Assembly: GCF_000247695.1 (NCBI RefSeq)
Contig: NW_004624848.1
Location: 1,557,940 to 1,621,939, forward strand
Length of the DNA stretch: 64,000 nt
Direction: 5' to 3'
Source: Heterocephalus glaber
Taxonomy: Eukaryota > Chordata > Mammalia > Rodentia > Bathyergidae
The translations under genes were made by a program, and so were the position numbers. The notes beneath the pieces are model-generated. The model saw only the letters and a program-made list of their open reading frames with translations, searched no databases and was not told where the DNA came from. Within the stretch, counting starts at the first letter, position 1. Every line of letters begins with the position of its first letter. Positions 12,470 to 23,350 of this stretch are shown piece by piece.

Positions 12470-12517
<48 letters not shown>
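12462..12517. repeat. (CA)n-(TG)n palindromic microsatellite
   Basis: Five CA units meet more than twenty TG units at a central ACGT, so the CA arm can pair with the first TG units. Confidence 0.97.
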
Positions 12518-12518
<1 letters not shown>

Positions 12519-15045
12519 TGGCTGGGATGGAGGAGGAAAAAATAATGCAAGACTGAGAAAATGGTGTGAATTACAGAGAGCAAACGAAAACAAACAAAAA
12601 TAAAATATCAGGGTAAAATAGTCGATAAAGACGTCTGGCATTTTTTAAATAAGAGACTTTTAAGAAAGATTTCTAGATGATGGGGCCAAAATAAGAAAAC
12701 CATCATGTGGTGGAAGTGTTCTTTAGACAGTGTTTTGATCTCAAACCTAATTTTGTGACTAAATTTATAATCAGAATAGGTTTTATTTCCTTACAGGGAC
12801 TGTCAAACTAAGTAAAATAATAACTTTGTGTGGTATAAACATGTGCACAAAATTTATATAGGGGGCAGTTGATTAATCTTAACCATACATGATGTCACAT
12901 GATTGTCTCTGTATTATTGTCTGAATATCAAGATGAATGTGAGGATTCTGATAAATACGTCATGAAGACAAGAACATAGAGGATGGACGAGAGAGCAGTG
13001 CCACACTGTCATGTTACTCTATGGTTTACAACAGCTCTAGTGTGAACCCCTAGGAGGGATGTGTACTTGTGCTGCTGCACTGTTTCCCAGGAATCTATAC
13101 TATTTTAACCTCTTAGACTTGTTTGATCTGTAGCACACATACCTTGTAAAAGCCGTATTTGAATTTCCTCTTGAAATTTATAAAGAAAAGACCTGTCAGT
13201 GAATTATTCCTAAGGAAGCTTTCTATTAGAAAGTTTTTGAATTACTTTGAGTTGTCAGTTTTCTGTTTTTCCTTTACCGATTTACTCTTAAACACAGATT
13301 CTTCCAATATTTTTCTCTTTGTACTGAAATGGATTCCTAAATTTTCTTTAAAATTTGACTGATATCTTTTTTGCAAAAAGTGTTAATACTTCCATAGCAT
13401 TGTCAGTTTTCTCATTAGTAAGAATGAGTTAAAATTATGTAAGTGACTTCAGAAAGACCATATTAATATTCATATTTAATGATACACACAGGTTATTATA
13501 ACATGTTCATATTTGTGAAAAAGAAGTAAGTAGGATTACCAGAGGAGATCGGAGTAGAGTTATGAACAACTATGACTGTTTTTTGCCTTGCTTGTTACTA
13601 AATAGCAAAAGAAGAGGAAGTCTTCTTTTATCAAATTATCAGCCTTTTAAAGAAATAATTGATGTATATAATCATTATACATAGTTTATAAATCTCAATC
13701 ACCATTTCACAGCTACACTATGCTATGATGCTACTGAACATGCATGGTGATCTCTTTCTTAAATGTTAACGAATGTATGATCTAATGCATATCTGAGTAC
13801 AGAAATGTTTCTTAAAAGTAAGCCACATGGCTTTGTCTTAGAATGCTTTTTATGTATACACAGACACAAAAATTCTTATATAGTGTGCTGTCATTATTAG
13901 GGAGTGTTTAAGCTGTTCATAATAAAAACCCAAATGTGTAGTGCTTATTGTCATATGCAAAAAGAAGTCTAGACTTACAGCAGTTTCAGGGTTAGTTAAT
14001 TCAGGGTCTCAATGACGTCATTGCCAGGTTCTTTAAACCCTTAAAATTGTTATAGTTAAGCATCACCAACATGTAAGACGTTAAGCTTCAGGCTTGTTCC
14101 AGAATCCCTGCCTCAGAAAGAGGTGAGCAGACATAGAAACGGGAAACTATTCCATAAACACCTCTTGTAAAGCAGCTTCCTGTAATTTACTGCATCTGGG
14201 CCCCATGACCCAACCCAGAACAGTCATTGGGAGCAGGCCATGGGACTGATTGCGTTAGGCACAATCACATGGTATTATCTAATCCTAATGTACCTGTGCG
14301 GCTGAGAGGTGTTCTGCTGCCCATGAAAGATGATCAATTCAAGACGAAGAATAAAATTGAGATTCTGCTAACAGAGTAGTGACCCTAGGATTACGGTTTA
14401 GGTTGGTGGCAAATATCACAACATTTTATATAATCAGCTTACAATAAAAACTATATTTTCAACACAGAGTTGAAGATGAAGTCTCCACTAAAAGTCTTAT
14501 GGGAATAATCTTTTAGGATGAAATAGAAGTTAGTCTTTTGGTCTTCTGTGGAAGCTCTGCTTATGACAGGATAGTTTGTAGGGCAATAGCATTTTACTGA
14601 CAAGCAAAGTAAAAATTTGCCTCTCTGATATTGTCACATGAACAATTATATCATGCAAAAAAACCACTCTGCTACTAGTTCCTCCTGTTTTATCTTGTAT
14701 CGCCCTCTTCCCTTATTATTCCCAACTGTCTATTCTCTCCCTACCCTCAAGTCCTATGTCCTGCTAAGATTGTTATATTTTGTTCTTTTCAGTGCAAGAC
14801 TAATAATTTAAGAAGTATGCAGTGTGATCAAAGTCACGGTGAATGCTTAAATGTAAATCCATTATTAGGGTAAAAGACAGAGAACACTGCCCCTCATTTT
14901 GAACACAGGTATTCCATCATTTTTGTCACTTTCTGAAGCAGTTCTGGAAATTCTGTTTTGTGTCTTTAAGAAGGCATGATAAAGTAAATCTGGTGAATGC
15001 TACTGCCCAGTGGCCTACAATTAAAAGGCGGGCTTATAAAACTTG
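12518..15045. other. Intronic, mostly unassigned
   Basis: AT-rich sequence. Possible MIR remnant at 14265-14370 (tattatctaatcctaatgta then agatgatcaattcaagac). No coding signal. Confidence 0.45.
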
Positions 15046-15590
15046 TACAGTGGACCCCAAAAATTCACAGGGATTATGTTCCTAGAGTACCTGCAAATTG
15101 CAAAAAAACCAAGAATTTCAGATAGCTTGAGAAAAATGCTTATAAATGCCTGTTTTATAGTTTAAACCCTAAATATGTGATGTCTCCCACAGTTATGTGA
15201 TTTAATTTAATAAAATACTGTATTAATAAAGCCTGAGAAGGTTCAGGGTATTTGGCAGCATCATAGGGATCTTAGGGCTTAAGAATAGCAAAACCAAGAA
15301 TACTGAGTTAGCTACACACAGTAAAGCAAACCTGTTATGATGCTGGAATGCTGATGCATTTGACAGAGATGGGTTACAGGGCAGCAGCCAAGCAGGCGGA
15401 ACTGAATGACGCTCTCGGATTGGTTATTTGCAAACCTCCCACAATAAAGCAATTGTGGAGGATACAGTATTTGTGTTTCCGGGAAATTGCGAGGATTTCC
15501 TTGAACAATTATTAGTTAGGTTTTAAGGAAAGCTCCGCGAGTGACCGAGGCCGCGACCTCTCAACTGAGACTGCACGGGATTATACTGTA
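15046..15590. mobile_element. Tigger/pogo-like DNA transposon, non-autonomous
   Basis: Begins tacagtggaccccaaaaatt then cacagggattatgttcc. Ends with tccgcgagtgaccgaggccg, then ...gcacgggattatactgta. The left and right ends have the motif order of Tigger-family termini (a 'ggggattacgttcc' block left, a 'ccgcgagtaaccgaaaccgcga' block right). No transposase frame is visible. It directly abuts a mariner remnant at its right end. Confidence 0.6.
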
Positions 15591-15860
15591 GTTGTCTTCA
15601 TCCACCTGACTCGCTAGATCTGGCACTATGCGGCCTCTGGCTCTTCCCTAAGTAAAAATGAATATAAAATGTGAACATTTTGAATCAGTGGAGGACATAG
15701 AGGCAGCTGTGATAGCACAATTAAAGACACTCGCGACACTCGCAAAAGAGAACTTCCAGAGCTGCTTGAGAAAGTGGCACAAACTTTGAGACATTCCTGT
15801 TGAAAGTGAGGGGAGTACTTTGAGGGAAATTAATTGCAGTATATCTTCTACTGTCATAAA
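15591..15860 (+). pseudogene. Mariner transposase 3' fragment, copy A
   Basis: Reads as the C-terminal end of a mariner transposase, with a broken frame. The degraded 'SPDLAPCDFFLFP' block that carries the third catalytic Asp is visible as cactgga-type sequence at 15605-15640, followed by a KENFQSCLRKWHK segment that matches the conserved F..CF.KW..RW end. Stops and frameshifts make it non-functional. It shares nucleotide blocks with copy B at 52860-53110. Confidence 0.65.
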
Positions 15861-15971
15861 TTTTAAAAATTAAGCATTTTGTGTATTCTTCAATCACAGC
15901 TTATATATTAAGTGATAATAATTAACCCAAGAATTTCAACTGAAATGTACGGTTAACTATTAATTTAAAAA

Positions 15972-16060
15972 CTTGGGGTTTAGCCCAGTGTAGAGCACAT
16001 ACTTAGCAGATAAAGCAGGTGCAAAGCCTTGGATTCCATCATCAGCACTAACCAAAAAAG
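15972..16060 (+). mobile_element. ID SINE
   Basis: ggggtttagcccagtgtaga ... ggattccatcatcagcac, with an A-rich end. Diverged. Confidence 0.7.
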
Positions 16061-16304
16061 CCTAAGTATGCTAAGAACAATTCCAAAATAATTTTGTTAG
16101 AGGAAGCATTGAGAGTAGGAAATTATAAAGTTCTAAATATTATTAAGCTGTGTAAATTGGCAGAAATTTATCAATAATGTAAGTATAGTTTATCAGTTGA
16201 AAGTTATATTTTCATGTGACCTTCAGATTTAAATTGTTAGAAATTTAAAATCAGAAAGCCACCTATGCTGCTTTTAAAGAGCATATACACATTCCCAGCC
16301 ACAT

Positions 16305-16860
16305 TTAAAATAATTTTTATTAGTTAAGTTTATTGGTACATTTTAGATATACATAATGGTCACATTCATCAAATGGAGTTTGAGTCTTCTTTTTTCCCAT
16401 TCCCATCCTCTACCTTCAACCCCTCTTAACCTCCTTATTTACAAAATCTTTGTGTCCATTTTTCCCCTTATTTTCTTTCTTTCTTTTTTTTTTTTTTTGG
16501 TACCAAGGATCGAACCTGGGACCTTGCACTTGTGAGGCAGGTGACAGAACCACTGAGCTAAATCCCCGACTCCTTTCCCCTTCTTTTCTTGTTTTTTTCC
16601 CTTTTCCTTTCCTTCCTTCCCCCCTCCCCACTCCCTAGTTTCCCTTCCCATTTGAAAATTTTCTTCCTATTTCACAATATCTATTAAACATTCTGGTCCT
16701 TATTTACACTTCTGATTTCTCACACCAGAGAAACAATGTGATATTTACATGTGTCCAATTTATTTCACTGAAGAGCATGGTGTCCAGGTCCATCCATTTA
16801 ACTATAAATGCATTGTTTATCCTTCTTTATGGCTGAGTAGTACTCCATTGTATAAAAGAA
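16305..16860 (-). mobile_element. L1 3' UTR fragment interrupted by a SINE
   Basis: The left part carries the tattggtacattttagatat 3'-end block. The right part carries cactgaagagcatggtgtcc and atggctgagtagtactccat, the hallmark of antisense L1 3' sequence. A SINE at 16478-16573 splits it. The element reads right to left. Confidence 0.85.
16478..16573 (-). mobile_element. Young ID-like SINE inside L1
   Basis: A reversed poly-A (T-run) leads into ggtaccaaggatcgaacctg ... gaaccactgagctaaatccc. Near-perfect 17-bp direct repeats flank it: tttccccttattttctt at 16461-16477 and tttccccttcttttctt at 16574-16590 (one mismatch), read as the target-site duplication. Confidence 0.85.
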
Positions 16861-17090
16861 AAACCACAGAGAATATTTGAGAATTTAACATTTTCATTGA
16901 TCTGCAGCACCAGTCATTACCTTGAGGTCATATATGGCAGGATTTCACTGAATACTCATAAAATGAAAGAAACTAGATAAAATCAGAACACATTTATCTT
17001 CAACCCTAGAGCAGAGCTGATGTGAAATGCTGAATGTTTAGCTTTGTTTTCTTTCTCCTCCTCTCCCTCTCCTCTTCTTTCTTCCTTCCT

Positions 17091-17256
17091 GTCTTGGGGA
17101 GTTGAACCCATGGTCTTCACTCACAGCTCCCTCCCTAAACCATCCACACCTCTCTTTTATAAAATTTTGAGACAAGGTCTCACTGAATTGCCCAGGCTGG
17201 GCTTAAATTTGTAATCTTCCAGCCTCAGCCTCCCAGACTGCTGGGATTGCATATCA
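17091..17256 (-). mobile_element. B1-dID dimeric SINE
   Basis: gtcttggggagttgaaccca (reversed ID) followed by gagacaaggtctcactgaat and cagactgctgggattgcat (reversed B1). A pyrimidine-rich tract precedes it at 17048-17090. Confidence 0.85.
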
Positions 17257-18637
17257 GGTTTAGCTATTCTTAAATGTTGTGAGATCATTGTGTGTGTGTG
17301 GACACACGGGTACACTTTCTCCTCACATCCTGTTTCTGCTTAGGTTGAGGGCATTCAGAAATGTCGAATACATGAAATGTCGTCATTGTGCTCTTTGCAA
17401 ATGTACAACCCCTGCAGAAACAGTGCCAGTGTTAGGAAAATGTCTTTCATCTAACCGTTTATGATACACAATCAAGACTGGAAACCTTGTCAATCCCTTT
17501 CTTGAGCAGTTGGGCTGAGCAGCATCTTTTCTAAGGAAATCTTGACGCGTTCCCCCTTTAGTAAACTCCGTTAGGTGATTCAGCATGTTTTCTCACAGCA
17601 GAGTAGTATTTTGGACAAGCACATATGTCAGACCACTTCCTTGCACATATTTAGCTTCTGTGCCTGCTGAGTCTTGGTGTCCTAGCTTGGGGTTCGGAGC
17701 TGAGAGGCATCATTTAGCCTCTGAGTGGCCTGTGAAAGTGCCTGTTAAACTCTGCGTGACTTTCAGTTTGTATCTGTGGCTTGTTTTTCTCATTTTTTGA
17801 GTTGGAAGTGGTGACTTAATTGGCAGTGGATGTTGCTTAGCTTACAGAGCCATAGAAACAGAACACAGTCCTCTGCTGTGATTGTTTGACAAATACAAAC
17901 CCAAACTTTCTGTAGATGAAAGACACCTGCCATTAGAAATTATATCCATTCCTTTTAAACCTTAAGAATGTAGCATATTGCATTTATATATCCCTAAATG
18001 TGTCTTTGGTTTCATAAGCAATTTCTGTTACAAGGAAAGTATAAAAATAAGGAAGAAGAATTCTTCAAATTTTATAAATGTTGCATATATACAGTTGTTA
18101 GCTGACTATCTAATTGATAAGCATTGCATTGTGGATCTAAATACAATTTAAATGTGAAAAAACCCTGAGAACTAGGGAGTGGTTGTCAAACTCCAAAATT
18201 AGCCTATCTTCAGCTCTTTCCATAGTTTTGATCTGTATTTCTTTATGCAAGCCAAGACTGAGTTTTGACCAGAGTCAAGAAGTTGAAAATATAGCATTAA
18301 AAATGGGAAAATCAGTAAACATCAAACAGCTTTTTATGCAACTAATAAATATTATATTGTTATGTAACTTATTTTATACAATAAGAAATTAAAGAGCACA
18401 AGTGGGGAATATGCTAGTGTGATAACTGAACTTATCTGTTTGTTTACTTTGTGGAATTAGGAAGTTTGTTATATAGACAGTGTGACGTCATGTCTGTATC
18501 ATTGTTGAAACACATTTGCAAAGCGGGTTGAAGACATGATCTATCATAGGATGGAGTGACGTATTCGGTAACTTGTTGATATATTCAATAAAATGTTTTC
18601 CATTTAACTAGCTGCCTGACGTGTATGTGGCATGGGT
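17257..18637. other. Intronic, nothing recognised
   Basis: No repeat family or coding signal identified. Short frames of 60-70 codons show no domain. Confidence 0.5.
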
Positions 18638-18811
18638 GTATTGAGTTTTTCTCTTTTTTCATTAGTACATATTTGCATACTTAATGATCAGGAAGAGAGA
18701 TGGAACATGTACATAACATGTCTTAATTCTCTTTTCATCTCCTTTCCTTCTCCCCTCCCCTCTCCCTCAGTCTCTTGGTCCACTTCCCTTTTGCAAAAAA
18801 AATCAATCTCC
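18638..18811 (-). mobile_element. L1 3' end, left half of inverted L1
   Basis: Reversed L1 3' UTR: a T-rich start (reversed tail), tcattagtacatatttgcat, then tctccctcagtctcttggtc and a pyrimidine-rich tract. It directly abuts + strand L1 ORF2 at about 18812. Confidence 0.6.
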
Positions 18812-19610
18812 TTGTTTCCTGTTATCTATCACCACTCCTGCTCAACATACCACTCAGTACATTAGCCAGAGCAATCAGGCAAGAGAAATAAATAAAAGAG
18901 ATATGAATAGGAAAGAAAGTCAGATTATCACTATTTGCAGATGACATGATTCTCTACATAGGAGACCCCCAAAATTCTGCCATAGTCTCCTAGCACATAA
19001 ATTCAACAATGCAACAAAATACACAAAACAGCCCACAAAAATCAATACTTTTCCTGTATACCAATAATTAACTCACTGAGAAAGAATTTAGGAAAACAGT
19101 AGTACTCACAGTTGCTTTAAGAAAAATTAAATACTTAGGAATTAACTGAGTAAGTGAAAGACCTCTATAACAAAAACTAAACTGTTATGAAAAAGAAGAT
19201 CGAAGAAGATTCAGAAAATGAAAAGCTAGCCTCTGTTCCTGCAGTGGCAGAACTAACATTATCAAAATAGTCATATTTCTAAAGCTAATATGTAGATTTA
19301 ATGCAATCCCATTGAAAATATCAACAGCGTTCTTCACAGAACTAAAGAAAAACATCCTAAAATACGCATGGAATCAGAAGTGACCCAGAATAACAGAAGC
19401 AGTCCTGGGCAACAGGAGCAGAGCAGGAGGCATCACTACCTTGAATTTCAGTGTATATCACAAAGTTACAGTGATAAAAACAGCACGACTCTGGCATAGA
19501 AGCAGCCATGGATCAGTGGAACAGAACAGGGAATGCAGAACCAACCACGGCACGTTCCACTAGCTAACCTTTGACAGGGTCCAAACACACAGCTGGAGAA
19601 ATGTTAGAAA
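18812..19610 (+). mobile_element. L1 ORF2 segment, right half of inverted L1
   Basis: Reverse transcriptase region on the + strand. tttgcagatgacatgattct gives the FADD catalytic motif, and it runs on through YRFNAIP-like sequence at 19290-19320 and 'AWNQK', 'RAGGITTLNF' words. Stops and frameshifts are present. Orientation is opposite to the 3' UTR on its left, as left by twin-primed reverse transcription. Confidence 0.85.
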
Positions 19611-22600
19611 GAGAAATAGAATGATCTCTTATCTGTGAGTCAGACTTTCCCTTCCTCGTGGGAAAAGAAATTCTCGCAGCTTAGGTTCTGCGTGATGAGC
19701 TAAGGGCAGGATGGTCCAAGAAAAGGCGTATTATTTACTAGCTCACTGAACTTCAGCGCGCGATGCTCTGGGAAACCATAGCGAGGCTTCCCCACAGTCC
19801 TTGACTGGTGTCTGGACGTGGCATCCGTTTCTTGTCTTTTGTGTGTTGGAATCAGCTCTGGGCTTGGTCTCAGAAATTTTTATCATTGTAGCCAAGACAA
19901 AAAGAAGTCAAGAAGATAGAAATGCCCTTTCAGACCCATGGAGAAGGCCAAACCATCCTGCTGTGTTGGCTTTCCCGGAGCTCCCCTCCTGATTGGATCC
20001 GTCCCTCAAGCAGAACTAGAATTTAAAGAAGGGAAGGGATACTTGAGACCCACAGCAGAATAAGTGCTTTTAGTTCCTCCACTAAAAGTCAGAAGGCATT
20101 ACTTCTAAGTGCCCTGTAGAGATGAGGGTCCCTTGATTCATTCCCAAGTTTGGTGCAAACGGTTGCCCACAGAGACCGTGGCCTTGGAATGCACAGACTG
20201 AACGGGCTGCCCTTAGCAGAAGTGCAAGCCAGCTGGGGAGTGGTGCAGACCACTGAAGGTCACCCTTAGGGTTGAGGATACCATTAAGTATTCAGTCAGT
20301 TAAGGTAGCAGATTATATCCACCTTTACATTTAAAAGACATACCCAGAGAGAAGGAAAAAAGTTCCAGATCCTTGCTTTTATCAAAAAGAAACGTAAGTA
20401 AGCACACAAAGACCGCTTTAATTCGGCAGCGTGTACTAATGCATAGGACCTGGCTGTGTTCTAATTAATTTCTTTTTCTGCATGTTACACATGGGAACTG
20501 TCATCAGTCAAGACAGTCCGTCAGTGCTAATGTAATTTGCGGAATTTGCTATCTCCAAAAAGAGTTCACATAACCCCAGGCTCACACTTGGCCCACATTG
20601 TTTTGGCGGTAGGCAAAGGTGAGTATAGAAGAAGAAAGTGATGCTGCAAGGTGCGATGGGACAGAGTAAGATCCAGCAGTCACCTGGGTGCATTTTCCAT
20701 TTCAGTCCCCGTAAAACCCAAACGACTCTGACGCAGCCATTGCACCTCGTCAAATCTTCACCTGTACGTGGCCGGAACTGGACCTGATGATCGCCAGGGT
20801 CATTTGTCACGGTACAAAGTCATGAGTAGAAAACTGTGACAGTGTAGAAGAGTACAGAGTAAATCACTGACACAGAAAAAGGTACACTCAGCAAAGAGCT
20901 GAGGAATGACTGATGACTATGGCTAGACCGAATGATGATTTCAGCCATTGTTAATGAGTGACATTTTAAAGTTATACTGTGGAAGCTGAAAGGTAGAGGT
21001 ATCTAACGATACAGGAACAATTCGTTTGAACTTGTGCTTAAAATTGTGTTAGAAAAACCTGTTTCCAAATTTAGGTTCACTTACTCTCAGGAAAGACTGA
21101 CATTGAATAAAATGTAACCATTTTTAAGAAGGGGGAGGAATGCTTATCAATATGCAGTTCGGGGCACTTCTTTATCATGTTTGTGGCATGCATTCACAAG
21201 CTGTACAGCAGTTTTAACTTTCACAGCATGATTAAGTCTTTATTAGGCTTTCTTATATTTAGGGTAATCAATTGCATATTTAAGGATAATTACCTCGATA
21301 GTATTCTACTTTTCCTCCCATTAAATGGGTTGTGCAATCATTATATGTTTGTATTATTTTGACATTTTGGAAATAGGGAGAATGTTACTATCTTAAGGTT
21401 CTTGAGTCTTAATAGAAGTTATTTACCTTGGAATGTCATGGTCAGAAAATTCTTTGCTTAAAGTAAACTACAAAGACATTGAAAATAATGAATGCCAAAC
21501 TGAGAAGACTCAACTTCCAAATTAAAGCATAGATTGTTTTGAAGAGTGTCCAGTTTCAAATACAAATGTCCAGTTTCAATGAAGAAATTGCTAAACAGAG
21601 GCTTATGTAAGATTCGGGATACTTACTACTTTTGAGATAAACGTTCAGTCTGGAATGTCTGCCTTTATAATGTATGATCACAGAAGTAATTGATAATTGT
21701 ACTTTGCAGATTACTGGAGGCTTTGAAAGAACTGTTTATTTCAGAAAAGGGAAAATAGTGTGTAATTATTGAAAATCCCAAGAACTGAACTTCTGCATGG
21801 TAAAACCTGCTAGGAAATGTCCATAAATCACGCTACAGAACCCTAGAATTTGGAGTAAATGTCCTATTGTTTGTTTAGAGGTTTAAACAATGCCTCTGAT
21901 CACGTTTTTCTTTATTGTTGATAAATAATATTTGCTACTGACAATAACTTGTCTGTGGGCTCTGTATGTGTGTGGGTGTGAACCCTTAGAGAACTCCCTG
22001 TGTTGTGTCTTTCACTGCATTACACTTCTTATCAAAAAGAGAGATTCAATTTAGTATTAAGTAAGCAACTTGAAGGCTGAGGAACTGGGATCTAAAATGC
22101 TTTGCTTTCTCAAGGTGGCTCTGCAATTACTGTTGTCTGGGGTTGGATGTTGGCTTCACATCTTGGTAGCTTATTTTTGTTACCAAGAAGGTGGAAATAT
22201 GTCTTCCAGAACACCCCTCTTGAGGTAAAATATTTTAATTATTTTTCACCATCAACCAGCAGGGACAAACCTTTCCTTAGTGTGGTTTCTAAGAAGGATT
22301 GGTGGAAGGATTAAATTTTGATGTGTTTTTCAAAGAGTTGTAAAGAAACTTCCAGAAGGGTGAATAATGTGAAAAAATGAAACTCATATTGAGCATGTTA
22401 TACATAAAACGCTCAATTGGACAACCTGTATTATCCACACTGATAGAAGACTGATCTGCCTTGCAAGCAGAGATATTATTCAAATCAGTCTTCATCACAC
22501 AGTAAGCAAATCCCTGCAGAGGGTTAAAATCAGGCATGTTTAATTATTGAGGAGCTATAAGGTGTCAGGCGTCATATCAGTCTTTGGAAAAACAGAGGTC

Positions 22601-23100
22601 AGTTAGACACTGGGTGGGTTTGTAGGAGTTCTTTCTAGTGGAAAGTCATTGTTTTCTAATTTCAAATCCCTGGCTCTCTTAGGGAATTATAAAATGGAAC
22701 TGAAAGAATAATCTGTAACAGAGGAAATACAGGCAAGAGAATGTTTGAATGTTAGGGCAATAACTTTGTATTCCTTCATTTCTCACTGGCAAGATACCTC
22801 TGTTTTTGAGCCAAGGAGTACTATTTAAAGTGATTGACTAATTATAACTTTTGTCATATTCTTTGGTGAATTCTATCTCAAGTCAAGTTCTGTCTGCCAT
22901 ACTTGGGTTACATCTTACTTTACCGAACCATTTTGTGGTAACTCTGTATGAAATTATTGACTCAGACTGGACTTCACTACTCCTTGCTCACATCCTCTTA
23001 GTAAATCTCAGTTTTATCTTTCAATTGCTCACAGTTCTAAAGGGGTAAGTCAGAGAGACCTCTGTCTGTCTGCCCACCCACGCGCCCACTTAGGAATTCA
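19611..23100. other. Intronic, nothing recognised
   Basis: Mostly unique AT-rich sequence. A 100-codon - strand frame at 20508-20810 is described under findings. No repeat family assigned. Confidence 0.45.
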
Positions 23101-23104
23101 CAAA

Positions 23105-23350
23105 TACTTGGCAAGCACTTTCCATGCCCCAAACCTAAGGGAAGCACTGGGACAGAGAACTTGACCTTCAACTGAGAAAGCAAACACCAAATAACTGGTC
23201 TAATTGCATTAATTATGTGTGCCATGACAGACAAATACAGCCTGCTAGGAAGCAGCGTGTTATGGGTCTGGCCTTAGATGGCCAGATGAGGAAGGTGACA
23301 TCTGTGCTGAGATTGAAAGGGTGAATAGATGTAGCCAAGCAAAAATATTT
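23105..23350. mobile_element. L2/MIR-age repeat remnant
   Basis: gcaagcactttccatgcccc ... aggaaggtgacatctgtgct plus gagattgaaagggtgaatag resembles an old interspersed repeat seen also near 28540-28760 and 38630-38830. The exact family is not determined. Confidence 0.35.
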
